Part shown: piece by piece, positions 52,871 to 61,933 of the stretch
Layout: the number at the start of each line of letters is the position of its first letter
How positions within the stretch are numbered: the first letter of the stretch is position 1
Assembly: GCA_023415305.1 (NCBI GenBank)
Contig: JAEZKZ010000039.1
Coordinates: 1 to 64,000, forward strand
Direction of reading: 5' to 3'
Source: Bacillota bacterium
GTDB taxonomy: Bacteria; Bacillota; Clostridia; Acetivibrionales; DSM-1351
DNA: 64,000 nucleotides
Notes under the pieces: model-generated
The model's input: the letters and a program-made list of their open reading frames with translations, nothing else
The model's database searches: none
What the model was told of the DNA's origin: nothing
Position numbers and translations under genes: made by a program

Positions 52871-54598
52871 ATGAAATGGTTCATAAATTTGAAGATAAGA
52901 GTAAAGTTAATTATTTGCTTTATTATTCTTGCAATATTTACAGGTATAGTCGGTTTTATGGGTATCAGCAATATGGATACAATTAATACCCGTGGTGATG
53001 ATATGTACAATCATAACTTCATTCCTGCAACCAGTCTGGCCAAGATACAGAAAGGGATTCTATTAATCAGATCGAACTATTTTCTAATGGTATATGAAAG
53101 GGATAATTCAAAGTTTCAGGACAGATATAACGAAATAAACACGTTGTCAGATGAAACAAACACAATTTTAGCCGATTATGAAAAAACTATCGGAAATGAT
53201 AAAACCAACAGGGAGCTGTTTGAAAACCTAAAGACCAACCTTAATACATATAGGAATATTCGGACAGATCATCTTGAAATGATCAAGGCAGGAAAGTATG
53301 ACGAATCCATTTCACGTATGCCTGAATTTACCAATGCCAGAGTAAAAGTAGAGGATTGTATCAATGAACTTATAAAACACAATGAGGAGAATGCACTGAG
53401 CAAATCAGCCCAAAACACTATTGATTATGAAAACCAATCGATACTTATGATTGGTATAATCGTAGCGGTTATTCTCCTCTCAATCGGGTTAGGTGTATTA
53501 ATCGCCGGAATAATCAGCAGACCTCTTAATAAGCTGGTTCTTTCTGCAAATCAGATAGCAGATGGAAACCTTGACGTTTCTGTTGACATTTCGTCAAAAG
53601 ATGAGGTAGGGAATTTAGCCAATGCCTTTTCAAGAATGACAGACAATCTTAATGATGTTATGTCAAATATTAATATGGCATCCGAGCAGGTAGCTTCGGG
53701 AGCCAGACAGGTTTCAGATTCCAGTATGGCCTTATCGCAAGGAGCTACTGAGCAGGCAAGTTCGGTTGAGGAGCTTACTGCCTCCCTTGAAGAAATTGCA
53801 TCTCAGACAAGGCTTAATGCTGATAATGCAAATCAGGCCAATTCTCTTGCGGTTACAGCCAAGTGTAATGCTATTCAGGGAAATGATCAGATGAAAGAAA
53901 TGCTCTATGCAATGGAGGAAATTAATGAATCCTCCAGTAACATCTCAAAGATAATCAAGGTTATAGATGATATAGCTTTTCAAACCAATATTCTTGCACT
54001 TAACGCGGCTGTGGAAGCAGCCAGGGCAGGACAGCACGGCAAGGGCTTTGCAGTTGTGGCCGAAGAGGTCCGTAACCTCGCAGCAAGATCAGCCAATGCT
54101 GCCAAAGAAACTACCGATATGATAGAAGGCTCCATCAAGAAGGTTGAAGGCGGTACCAAAATTGCAAATCAGACCGCCGAGGCACTTAATAAAATAGTTG
54201 AGGATGTAACAAAGGTAGCAAACCTTGTCAGTAGTATAGCTATTGCTTCCAATGAGCAGGCTTCGGGAATAGCACAGGTTAATCAGGGCATTATGCAGGT
54301 ATCCGAGGTTGTTCAGACCAACTCTGCTACTTCTGAAGAAAGTGCTGCTGCCAGTGAGGAGCTTTCGAGTCAGGCAGAATTACTTAAGGAACAGGTAGCA
54401 AGGTTTAAATTGAGAAAAGCCCAGAATACTAGTCAGAGCTACAGGGGTATGGAAGAATTAAATCCCAGCATACTAAAAATGTTGGATCAGATGAATGCAC
54501 GAAAAGCTACTGCCTCTGTAAATGAAGTGAATAAGGAGAGTTCCGGCCCCTCCCACAAAAAAATTGTTCTCAGTGATAAGGAATTCGGAAAGTATTGA
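52871..54598 (+). CDS. Methyl-accepting chemotaxis protein of the che operon
   Basis: 575 residues: helix 10-30, four-helix-bundle sensor (about 35-190) starting with the TIQKGILLIRSNYFLMVYE-like segment, helix about 193-215, HAMP and signalling domain with ILALNAAVEAARAGQHGKGF and VVAEEVRNLAARSANAAKETT. This tip differs from the other two MCPs (AEEVRNLAARS against ADEIRKLAEQS) and is closer to the form common in proteobacterial receptors. A tail of about 45 residues follows. It is probably the dedicated receptor of this cluster. Confidence 0.95.
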   Translation: MKWFINLKIRVKLIICFIILAIFTGIVGFMGISNMDTINTRGDDMYNHNFIPATSLAKIQKGILLIRSNYFLMVYERDNSKFQDRYNEINTLSDETNTILADYEKTIGNDKTNRELFENLKTNLNTYRNIRTDHLEMIKAGKYDESISRMPEFTNARVKVEDCINELIKHNEENALSKSAQNTIDYENQSILMIGIIVAVILLSIGLGVLIAGIISRPLNKLVLSANQIADGNLDVSVDISSKDEVGNLANAFSRMTDNLNDVMSNINMASEQVASGARQVSDSSMALSQGATEQASSVEELTASLEEIASQTRLNADNANQANSLAVTAKCNAIQGNDQMKEMLYAMEEINESSSNISKIIKVIDDIAFQTNILALNAAVEAARAGQHGKGFAVVAEEVRNLAARSANAAKETTDMIEGSIKKVEGGTKIANQTAEALNKIVEDVTKVANLVSSIAIASNEQASGIAQVNQGIMQVSEVVQTNSATSEESAAASEELSSQAELLKEQVARFKLRKAQNTSQSYRGMEELNPSILKMLDQMNARKATASVNEVNKESSGPSHKKIVLSDKEFGKY

Positions 54599-54712
54599 GT
54601 TAAAAAAGCACTAATAGGATATACCCCGAAAAACTCAGGGAGTGGTGCAAGCAAAACCACTCCCAGATAATTATTTCATTTGAAAATAAAACACAATAGG
54701 AGTGCGTATTCT

Positions 54713-55525
54713 TTGGTAGAAATAACTAGGAAAGAATTCCAGCAGTTATCAGACTATATTAAGTCAAACTATGGAATTAGACTTAAGGAAGAAAAGATGA
54801 CACTGGTCTCAGGCAGACTTCATAATGTTTTACAGCAGGAGGGGTTCTCTAATTTCACTGACTACTACCACCATCTAGTCTCGGACAAATCTGGTGATGC
54901 TGTAATTACTCTGGTTGACAGGATTACAACCAACCATACCTTTTTTATGAGGGAAGCAAGCCATTTCCATTACTTTAGAGACAAGGTGCTTCCTTACCTG
55001 TCGGGCACCGTCAAGGAAAAGGATCTCAGAATATGGTGTGCTGCATGTTCAACTGGGGAAGAAGCTTATACTTTGGCAATGTTGACTGATGAATTTTTCG
55101 GTAAGTCAAAACTGTGGTGGGATACGAAAATACTTGCTACAGATATATCTGAACAAGTTTTGGAGACAGCTAAGAGGGGGATATACAGCAATGAAAGAAT
55201 AGCTCCTCTGCCCGCAAGCTGGAAAACAGCCTATTTTAAAGCCTATGATTATGAAAATTCGGTTGTTATTGATAGAATAAAAAATGAAGTGATTTATAGA
55301 AAATTGAACCTTATGGATAATATATTTCCATTCAAAAAAAAGCTACATACTATTTTCTGTCGTAATGTAATGATATATTTTGACAATGAAACAAAAAACA
55401 GATTGGTTGATAAGTTATATGACCACCTGGAATACGGGGGATACTTGTTTATTGGCCATTCCGAATCCTTAAACAGGGAAACAACAAATTTTAAGTACAT
55501 ATTACCGTCGGTTTACAGAAAATAA
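54713..55525 (+). CDS. cheR: Chemotaxis protein methyltransferase CheR
   Basis: 270-residue SAM-dependent enzyme methylating receptor glutamates. The N-terminal helical domain ends at DRITTNHTFFMREASHF; the catalytic domain shows the SAM loop WCAACSTGEEAYTLAML, ATDIS, and the late CRNVMIYFDNETK and GHSES motifs. TTG 54713 follows AGGAG by ten bases; the TTG at 54680 has no ribosome site. Confidence 0.94.
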   Translation: MVEITRKEFQQLSDYIKSNYGIRLKEEKMTLVSGRLHNVLQQEGFSNFTDYYHHLVSDKSGDAVITLVDRITTNHTFFMREASHFHYFRDKVLPYLSGTVKEKDLRIWCAACSTGEEAYTLAMLTDEFFGKSKLWWDTKILATDISEQVLETAKRGIYSNERIAPLPASWKTAYFKAYDYENSVVIDRIKNEVIYRKLNLMDNIFPFKKKLHTIFCRNVMIYFDNETKNRLVDKLYDHLEYGGYLFIGHSESLNRETTNFKYILPSVYRK

Positions 55526-55542
55526 TAAAGGGGTGAGGGTTT

Positions 55543-56559
55543 ATGACCGGCAGGAGAATCCGGGTATTGGTTGTTGACGACAGTATATTTTTCAGGGAAG
55601 TAATAGCTAGAGGTATTGAGACAGATCCTGCTATTGAAGTTGTTGCTAGAGCAACAGACCCTTTTGATGCGAGAGATAAAATTCTCCAGTATGAACCGGA
55701 TGTAATGACCTGTGATGTGGAAATGCCCAAAATGAACGGTATCGAATTTATCAGACGTCTGCTTCCGCAGCATGCTATACCTGTTATAGTAATAAGTACT
55801 GTCAGCTCGGCAGTATTTGATGCGATGAATGTTGGGGCTGTAGATTTCGTATCAAAACCGGAGATTCAATCGGAAAAAAGCATAGAAAAATTTCTGTTGG
55901 ATGTTATTGCTAAAATAAAGATTGCAGCAAATGCAAATATAAGTGGAAGTAACCTTCCGGATATTGTTAATTATTCTTTGGGAAGAATTAACACCGAAAA
56001 AATAATAGCCATTGGTGCGTCGACAGGTGGTACGGAGGCAGTCTATAAAATGCTTAAATGCTTGCCGTCTGACATGCCTGGAATTCTTTTAGTCCAGCAT
56101 ATCCCGCCGGTTTTTTCCAAGATGTTTGCCCAAAGGCTGGACAGTCAAACCAAGTTAGTCGTAAGAGAAGCACAGTCCGGTGATTGGCTGGAGCCGGGGA
56201 AGGTACTGATTGCCCCCGGAGACAAACATATGAAAATAAAAAAAATAGGAGATAAATACAAAGTTGATATCTTTCATGGAGAAAAGGTAAACGGGCATTG
56301 TCCATCAGTAGATGTTCTATTTGATTCTGTTGCAAAAGAAGCAGGCAGCGCAGCTGTTGGAATCATACTTACGGGCATGGGCTATGATGGTGCTCGCGGA
56401 CTTCTCACCATGAGACGAAAGGGAGCAAGGACTATTGGACAGGATGAGCAATCCAGCGTAGTGTACGGAATGCCAAAGGTTGCCTTCGAAATCGGTGCAG
56501 TGGAAAGACAGACTTCCATAAATAACATTCCCCAGGTTTTATTATCAATGCTAAAGTAG
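55543..56559 (+). CDS. cheB: Chemotaxis methylesterase/deamidase CheB
   Basis: 338 residues: receiver domain with Asp58 (TCDVEMP), linker, and catalytic domain with the serine-hydrolase triad Ser160 (IGASTGG), His186 (VQHIPP) and Asp282 (GMGYDGARG). It removes methyl groups from receptors when phosphorylated by CheA. AGGGG precedes the ATG, 17 bases after cheR. Confidence 0.96.
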   Translation: MTGRRIRVLVVDDSIFFREVIARGIETDPAIEVVARATDPFDARDKILQYEPDVMTCDVEMPKMNGIEFIRRLLPQHAIPVIVISTVSSAVFDAMNVGAVDFVSKPEIQSEKSIEKFLLDVIAKIKIAANANISGSNLPDIVNYSLGRINTEKIIAIGASTGGTEAVYKMLKCLPSDMPGILLVQHIPPVFSKMFAQRLDSQTKLVVREAQSGDWLEPGKVLIAPGDKHMKIKKIGDKYKVDIFHGEKVNGHCPSVDVLFDSVAKEAGSAAVGIILTGMGYDGARGLLTMRRKGARTIGQDEQSSVVYGMPKVAFEIGAVERQTSINNIPQVLLSMLK

Positions 56560-56567
56560 GTGACAAA

Positions 56568-57038
56568 ATGAAATCAGTAATCGGTATCGGGGAATATGGT
56601 ATATCCGATCACAAGTATGAAACCTTAAAGACCTTCGCCCTGGCCTCCTGTATTGCTATTACAGCTTACAGCCCCGTAAAAAGAACGGGGGCCATGATTC
56701 ATGTGGCATTACCAAAGCCGTCAAGTAAAGAGGAGCGACTCACAAGACCATGCTATTATGCTACTTCCGGTATACCGTTAATGATTGAGAAACTCTGTTC
56801 AAATTGCGGCTGTTATAAAGGTGAACTCCAAATTCAGATTTTTGGAGGAGCAGATTCAATTAACGATAAGGATATATTTCAAATCGGAAGAAAAAATATT
56901 GAGGCAGTAATTGAAACTTTAAATAACATGAATCTAAAAATTTCAAAGGCAGATATAGGCGGTAGGGTAAGCAGGACTATCGAATTTAATTCAAATACCG
57001 GAGCAGTCAATATTACTTGCCAGCCTATAACAATATGA
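56568..57038 (+). CDS. cheD: Chemoreceptor glutamine deamidase CheD
   Basis: 156 residues. Catalytic Cys28 (LASCIA) and His45 (AMIHVALP) with the following Thr/Tyr elements are in place, as is the KIFGGA-like QIFGGAD motif. CheD deamidates receptor glutamines and in Bacillus is regulated by CheC; here a CheX, not CheC, is present. It is 8 bases from cheB. Confidence 0.93.
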   Translation: MKSVIGIGEYGISDHKYETLKTFALASCIAITAYSPVKRTGAMIHVALPKPSSKEERLTRPCYYATSGIPLMIEKLCSNCGCYKGELQIQIFGGADSINDKDIFQIGRKNIEAVIETLNNMNLKISKADIGGRVSRTIEFNSNTGAVNITCQPITI

Positions 57039-57051
57039 CGAGGTGTATATA

Positions 57052-60000
57052 TTGGATAACAACAGAATGGCAGCCATATTGGACAATATCGGTGACGGAG
57101 TAATTGCGGCAAATTTGGATGGCAGAATAGAGTATTTCAATTGTATAGCTGAAAAGCTGACAGGCTGGAAATCAGATGAGGCTTTAGGTAGCGCTTTTCA
57201 AGAAGTATTTCCGTTAATAAATATCAGGAATGAAGAAGCTTTGGAAAGCCCCATATATGAAGTGTTACGTACACATTCAGTTGTAGGGCTAAAAAGTAAT
57301 TCCGCCCTTGTATCCAAAAACGGTAAGAGGCTTATTGTTTCAGCCAGCTGTTCACCGATCAGAGACAGTAAAAACATTGTAGACGGAGTTGTTGTTGTAT
57401 TCCGAGATATCAGCAGAATAAAAAAAATAGAAGATCAGCTGATTGAAGAAAGGAATAACCTGCAAATGACCTTCAGACATTCTTTGGTGGGAATGCTGAT
57501 CATGGACAATCAACGGATAGTTAAGCAGGTAAACCCAGCGTTTCTTGAGATGCTGGGGCTGAGTGAACAAGAAGTGTTGGGCCGGGGCTATGGTAACGGC
57601 ATCAAATGTATTGGCAGCAGGGAAAAAGGCTGCGGTAAAGGTATAAACTGCGGCTTATGTGAAATAAGGAGCAGAATTTCCCAAGTGTATAAAACCGGTA
57701 TTCCAAGTAAAGACGTGGTTATTCGACAGACCTTGATAAACAACGGCTTACATAAAAGCTATTGGTATAACATTCTGATCATGCCCATTCATTCTGCCGG
57801 TGAAAGGTTTGTTCTGCTTATCATAAACGATGTTACTGACAGCAAGGAACGTGAACAGCGGCTTATTGAGACAAATAACTTCACCTTAAAAATGATGGAG
57901 AATTTTCCTGCTATGATCTGGAAAACAGACAGAAAAGGCAGAAATGTATATGTAGGGCAGAATTTATCCTTGTTCACAGGTAAGAGTGAGGCTGAAATAA
58001 TAAATGAAGGCTGGCTGAAATATGTACATCCTGACGATCGAAGCAAATTATCCTTTGAAGCTGTCCAGATTAGAAATAAGCAGGGACTTAACATTTCCGA
58101 ACTGCGATTAAAGCATGTTAGTGGTGACTACAGGTGGATAAATATTATTATCAAGCCCTTTTATGATATAAGCGGCAAACAGGACGGCTATATTGGAATG
58201 GGGATTGATATTAATGATAAAAAGCTGACAGAGACATTACTTTATGAAAGTGAAATGAGATACAGGCATCTCTTTATGAATCTTCAGAGCGGCTTTGCTT
58301 ATCATAAAGTACTTAGGAACAACCAAGGACAGCTGACGGATGTAGAATTCATAATTGCTAACGAAGCCTATATGAAGATGTTCGGAATAGAAGCGACAAG
58401 TATAAAAGGCATCAATTTAAAGGAAGTATTTAAGAATGATGTGGTTTTTGATATAGATGATGACATATTTAGAAAGGTTCTGGAGGAGGGGGAGGAAGTT
58501 TCCATTAATGAGGTATACTCTGAGGTGTACCGTAAATGGTATTCGGTGGGACTGTACAGCCCCCAGAAGGACCATTTCGCAATTGTTGTTACCGATATAG
58601 ATGAAAAGAAAAGATCAGAGATTGAATTAAAAAGAGCTAAAGATGATGCCGAAAATGCCAATAGAGCTAAAAGTGAGTTCCTCGCAAATATGAGTCATGA
58701 GATACGTACTCCGATTAACGGGATAGTCGGGATGATTGATCTGACACTGCTTACCGACTTGAATTCCGAGCAGAGGGATAATCTGAAAACAGCAAAAAGC
58801 TGTGCTAATTCTCTGCTTAAGATAATAAATGATATCCTGGACTTTTCAAAAATGGAGGCAGGAAAACTGTTAATTGACAGTGTAGATTTTGATATTAAAA
58901 AACTGGTGGAAGATACCTTTCGCCAGCATTCCACCCTTGCCGAAAATAAAGGATTGGAATTTAATTACTCATTTTATTCCGGTATTCCTCAATATGTCTC
59001 AGGTGATCCAAATAGACTTCAGCAAATACTAAACAACCTTATCAGCAATGCTATAAAGTTCACCGAACAGGGCGAAGTTAATATAGTGGTCAAAAAAAAT
59101 CAAACAGAAAAGGAGTTTATAGAACTGAAATTTTCTGTAACAGATACGGGAATTGGTATAAGTGATGAGGAAAAGGGCAGACTTTTTAAGACCTTTAGCC
59201 AGGTTGACAGCTCCATAACCCGGAAATATGGGGGTAACGGGCTGGGATTGGCAATATCAAGACAGCTGGTTGAAATAATGGGTGGTCAGATGTGGATAGA
59301 CAGTCAAAAAGGAAAAGGCAGTACCTTTCACTTTACTGTCAGGTTTAAACCTGGAAAACCTCTGTCAGACATTATGGATAGTATGCCTAAATTGACCGCC
59401 ATAGCATCAGAGTTAAAAGTTTTACTGGCCGAGGATGATGAAGTCAATCAGGTAGTGATAACAAGAATGCTTAAGGAACGAGGGTATAAGGTTGATGTTG
59501 CAGAAACCGGGCTTAAGGTACTGGAACTGTATAATAAGAATAATTATGATGTGATACTTATGGATATTCACATGCCTGAAATGGATGGACTTGAAGCTAC
59601 AAAATTAATCCGCGAGAAAGAAGACAGCCTAAAGCTGAAGCATACTCCGATAATTGCTCTTACAGCGCATGCCCTTAAGGGAGACAGAGAGAGATTTCTG
59701 GAACTTGGTATGGATGAATATATAGCCAAGCCGGTTAAAATGGAGGAGATGTATCATATTATAGAGGCAACGGCTGTTAACAGCCATAAGAGATTTAAAG
59801 CGGATTTCAAGGAACTCAGGATAGATGAAAATGGGCATATTATGCATATTAATGAAGTAAATATCGGCAAGTATGAAGTAAATACCAGCCTTATTTATGA
59901 AATAGAAAATGTAGCTGCCAGGCTCGGAGAGTGTATTGAGCTAAGAGATCTGGAGCTATCAGGTAAATTTGCCCACGATATTAAGAATCTATGTAATAAA

Positions 60001-60150
60001 ATGGGGGCAGATGAGTTGAAAAGTCTTGCCTTCCAGATAGAGCTGGCAGTAAGGCGGAATAATTTCAAAGATATTCTATACACCTATCTTACTTTTGATA
60101 AGGAACTTAAGACCTTTAAAAGTATATATGTAAATGAAAAGGAGAGATAG
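57052..60150 (+). CDS. Hybrid sensor kinase: four PAS domains, HisKA, HATPase, receiver, Hpt-like tail
   Basis: 1032 residues, no membrane helix, so cytoplasmic. PAS units start near residues 5, 140, 280 and 400. The second carries a cysteine cluster CIGSREKGCGKGINCGLC (about 187-204) in C-x6-C-x5-C-x2-C spacing that could bind metal or sense redox. Then HisKA (MSHEIRTPINGI), HATPase (NLISNAIKFT and GNGLGLAIS), a receiver (LMDIHMPEMDG, AKPV; about 785-910) and a tail with AHDIKNLCNKMGA (about 975) resembling an Hpt phosphoacceptor. TTG 57052 is 6 bases after GAGGTG; the GTG at 57043 is part of that site. It may pass phosphate to the next gene product. Confidence 0.9.
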   Translation: MDNNRMAAILDNIGDGVIAANLDGRIEYFNCIAEKLTGWKSDEALGSAFQEVFPLINIRNEEALESPIYEVLRTHSVVGLKSNSALVSKNGKRLIVSASCSPIRDSKNIVDGVVVVFRDISRIKKIEDQLIEERNNLQMTFRHSLVGMLIMDNQRIVKQVNPAFLEMLGLSEQEVLGRGYGNGIKCIGSREKGCGKGINCGLCEIRSRISQVYKTGIPSKDVVIRQTLINNGLHKSYWYNILIMPIHSAGERFVLLIINDVTDSKEREQRLIETNNFTLKMMENFPAMIWKTDRKGRNVYVGQNLSLFTGKSEAEIINEGWLKYVHPDDRSKLSFEAVQIRNKQGLNISELRLKHVSGDYRWINIIIKPFYDISGKQDGYIGMGIDINDKKLTETLLYESEMRYRHLFMNLQSGFAYHKVLRNNQGQLTDVEFIIANEAYMKMFGIEATSIKGINLKEVFKNDVVFDIDDDIFRKVLEEGEEVSINEVYSEVYRKWYSVGLYSPQKDHFAIVVTDIDEKKRSEIELKRAKDDAENANRAKSEFLANMSHEIRTPINGIVGMIDLTLLTDLNSEQRDNLKTAKSCANSLLKIINDILDFSKMEAGKLLIDSVDFDIKKLVEDTFRQHSTLAENKGLEFNYSFYSGIPQYVSGDPNRLQQILNNLISNAIKFTEQGEVNIVVKKNQTEKEFIELKFSVTDTGIGISDEEKGRLFKTFSQVDSSITRKYGGNGLGLAISRQLVEIMGGQMWIDSQKGKGSTFHFTVRFKPGKPLSDIMDSMPKLTAIASELKVLLAEDDEVNQVVITRMLKERGYKVDVAETGLKVLELYNKNNYDVILMDIHMPEMDGLEATKLIREKEDSLKLKHTPIIALTAHALKGDRERFLELGMDEYIAKPVKMEEMYHIIEATAVNSHKRFKADFKELRIDENGHIMHINEVNIGKYEVNTSLIYEIENVAARLGECIELRDLELSGKFAHDIKNLCNKMGADELKSLAFQIELAVRRNNFKDILYTYLTFDKELKTFKSIYVNEKER

Positions 60151-60153
60151 AAC

Positions 60154-60546
60154 ATGCGAATTCTAATTGTTGAGGATGATTTGACAAGCAGAAGGTTTCT
60201 TCAAAAGTTTTTATCACAATACGGTGATTGTGATGTAGTGGTGGACGGTATGGAAGCGTTGGATGCGTTTTTATATTCACTAAAGGCGGATACCCCATAC
60301 AGGCTGGTATGTCTTGATATTATGATGCCAAAGATAGATGGCTTAAAAGTTCTGAAAACAATTCGGGAGTTGGAAATACAGAAAGGGATATTACCTGCAG
60401 ATAAGGCAAAGGTAATAATGACGACTGCCTTAAATAGCTCTGACCTGGTACAAAAAGCCTTTGAACTTGGCTGCGAAGGTTTTGCAGCGAAACCTCTTGA
60501 TACTGAAAAGCTGGTGGAGGTTATGAAAAAATTAAAACTAATATAA
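60154..60546 (+). CDS. Stand-alone receiver-domain response regulator
   Basis: 130-residue CheY-like domain with Glu7-Asp8-Asp9 pocket, phosphoacceptor Asp55 (CLDIMMPK), Thr90-Thr91 and Lys113 (AAKPL). The loop after Asp55 is longer than in CheY (KGILPADKAKV). Only 3 bases separate it from the hybrid kinase gene, so they are probably partners. No output domain is attached. Confidence 0.93.
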   Translation: MRILIVEDDLTSRRFLQKFLSQYGDCDVVVDGMEALDAFLYSLKADTPYRLVCLDIMMPKIDGLKVLKTIRELEIQKGILPADKAKVIMTTALNSSDLVQKAFELGCEGFAAKPLDTEKLVEVMKKLKLI

Positions 60547-60794
60547 ATTTTATGTAAATTTTTATATTTATTAATTGAATTTTTTCTGGTATCATATTAA
60601 TGAACATACATAAATTACAACTGTAATGAGTATTTCAACTGGTGTAAAAAATTCTAAAACTTTCATGAGAATTAAAATAGTATAAAGCATATGAAATAAT
60701 GCAAATTATTATTGCTGCCATATTGTGTTTAAATTAACATACAAAAAGTGAATATTTGAAGAAAATAAAGTAATACACCTAAGGAGACTAAAAA

Positions 60795-61274
60795 ATGAAG
60801 GCAGAATATATCAACCCGTTTATTGAAGCAAGTATAAATATTATTAAGCAAACAACCGGACTTTCCGCTAAACTTGGAAACATTTTTGTTAAGGATAAAC
60901 CCTATGCAAATGAAAATATTATCGTGTTAATCGGCCTGACAGGTCAGATTTTGGGTAGTGCTGTCATTAGCCTTAAAAAGCCTATTGCACTGAAAATTGC
61001 ATCCTCTATGATGATGGGTATGCAAGTAAATGAGCTGGATGAAATTGCAAAAAGTGCCATCGGTGAACTTTGTAACATGATATTAGGTAATACGGCTACA
61101 ATTTTTTCTCAAAAGGGAATAAACATTGATATAACCCCTCCAACTATCTTTACCGGAGATAATATTGAGTTAACCATACATAAAAGTATAGTTGTATGTG
61201 TGCCGCTTATTTTTGATGACGGAAATCAAATACAGATTGATATATCCTACCTTGATAATGAGAATAAGAAATAA
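60795..61274 (+). CDS. cheX: CheX-type CheY-P phosphatase
   Basis: 159 residues of the CheC/CheX/FliY fold with a single phosphatase motif, Glu91-x-x-Asn94 (GELCN) in the helix DEIAKSAIGELCNMILGN. CheX dimers dephosphorylate CheY-P and end the signal. AAGGAG precedes the ATG. It follows a 248-base gap of AT-rich DNA without clear features, so it may have its own promoter. Confidence 0.9.
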   Translation: MKAEYINPFIEASINIIKQTTGLSAKLGNIFVKDKPYANENIIVLIGLTGQILGSAVISLKKPIALKIASSMMMGMQVNELDEIAKSAIGELCNMILGNTATIFSQKGINIDITPPTIFTGDNIELTIHKSIVVCVPLIFDDGNQIQIDISYLDNENKK

Positions 61275-61322
61275 AATGCTTGGGGTCAAGAGTAATGCTT
61301 GGTTTGATTTAAAATCGATATA

Positions 61323-61361
61323 AAAAAGGTTTGGCTTTCATGAAGAGCCAGACCTTTTTAT
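61323..61361. terminator. Bidirectional terminator
   Basis: AAAAAGGTTTGGCT (61323-61336) pairs with AGCCAGACCTTTTT (61346-61359, one G-U pair) around a 9-base loop, with A- and T-runs on the two sides, between convergent cheX and the acetyltransferase gene. Confidence 0.9.
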
Positions 61362-61409
61362 TACATGAAAAATCAAATATTGTACTTTATTGGAAGATAA
61401 GAAGATATT

Positions 61410-61886
61410 TCAACAGTACTCCTTTACAAGAAGTGCTCTAATATAACCTCTGTCGGTAGAGGTTGACTCGATGTAAAAGCCCCGGCCATAATAAAATCTG
61501 ATTAAATCACGATACTTTGATGCAGTATGTAGATAAACCTTTTTAATCCCTTGTGATTTAATAATTTTATCTGCCAGATTCATAAGAGATTTTCCGATAC
61601 CAATGTTATGGTAATCGAGCATTACTCCAAACCTGCTTATGTAAGCCGTATTGTCAGGTAAAAGCTTTATCCTTATGGTGCCAACAGGATTACCGTCAAT
61701 TAAAGCAATATAAACCTCTTTTTCAAGAATGTCAGCCTCTATATTTTCAAGTCCTTCGGTCAAAGCGTCCATAGTACCGGATAAACCTGTATCCAGCATA
61801 TATTTTTTAAAAGCTTCCTGCATAATTGCTGCAATAGAAGGTGCATCCTCGAGGGTGGCTTTCCTTATAATAAATGAATAATTCAT
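61410..61886 (-). CDS. GNAT family N-acetyltransferase
   Basis: 158 residues. The acetyl-CoA-binding motif A is visible as RFGVMLDYHNIGIGKSLMNLA (about 88-108), preceded by the VGTIRIKL strand and followed by YLHTASKYRDLIRFYYGRGF. The substrate is unknown. It lies 47 bases after argF on the same strand and may share its transcript, but no arginine-pathway signature is evident. GGAGT ahead of the ATG. Confidence 0.88.
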   Translation of the reverse strand: MNYSFIIRKATLEDAPSIAAIMQEAFKKYMLDTGLSGTMDALTEGLENIEADILEKEVYIALIDGNPVGTIRIKLLPDNTAYISRFGVMLDYHNIGIGKSLMNLADKIIKSQGIKKVYLHTASKYRDLIRFYYGRGFYIESTSTDRGYIRALLVKEYC

Positions 61887-61933
61887 GTACTACTCCTTCC
61901 AGATACTGCCTGAGCTCAACTATTTAAGCGTTT

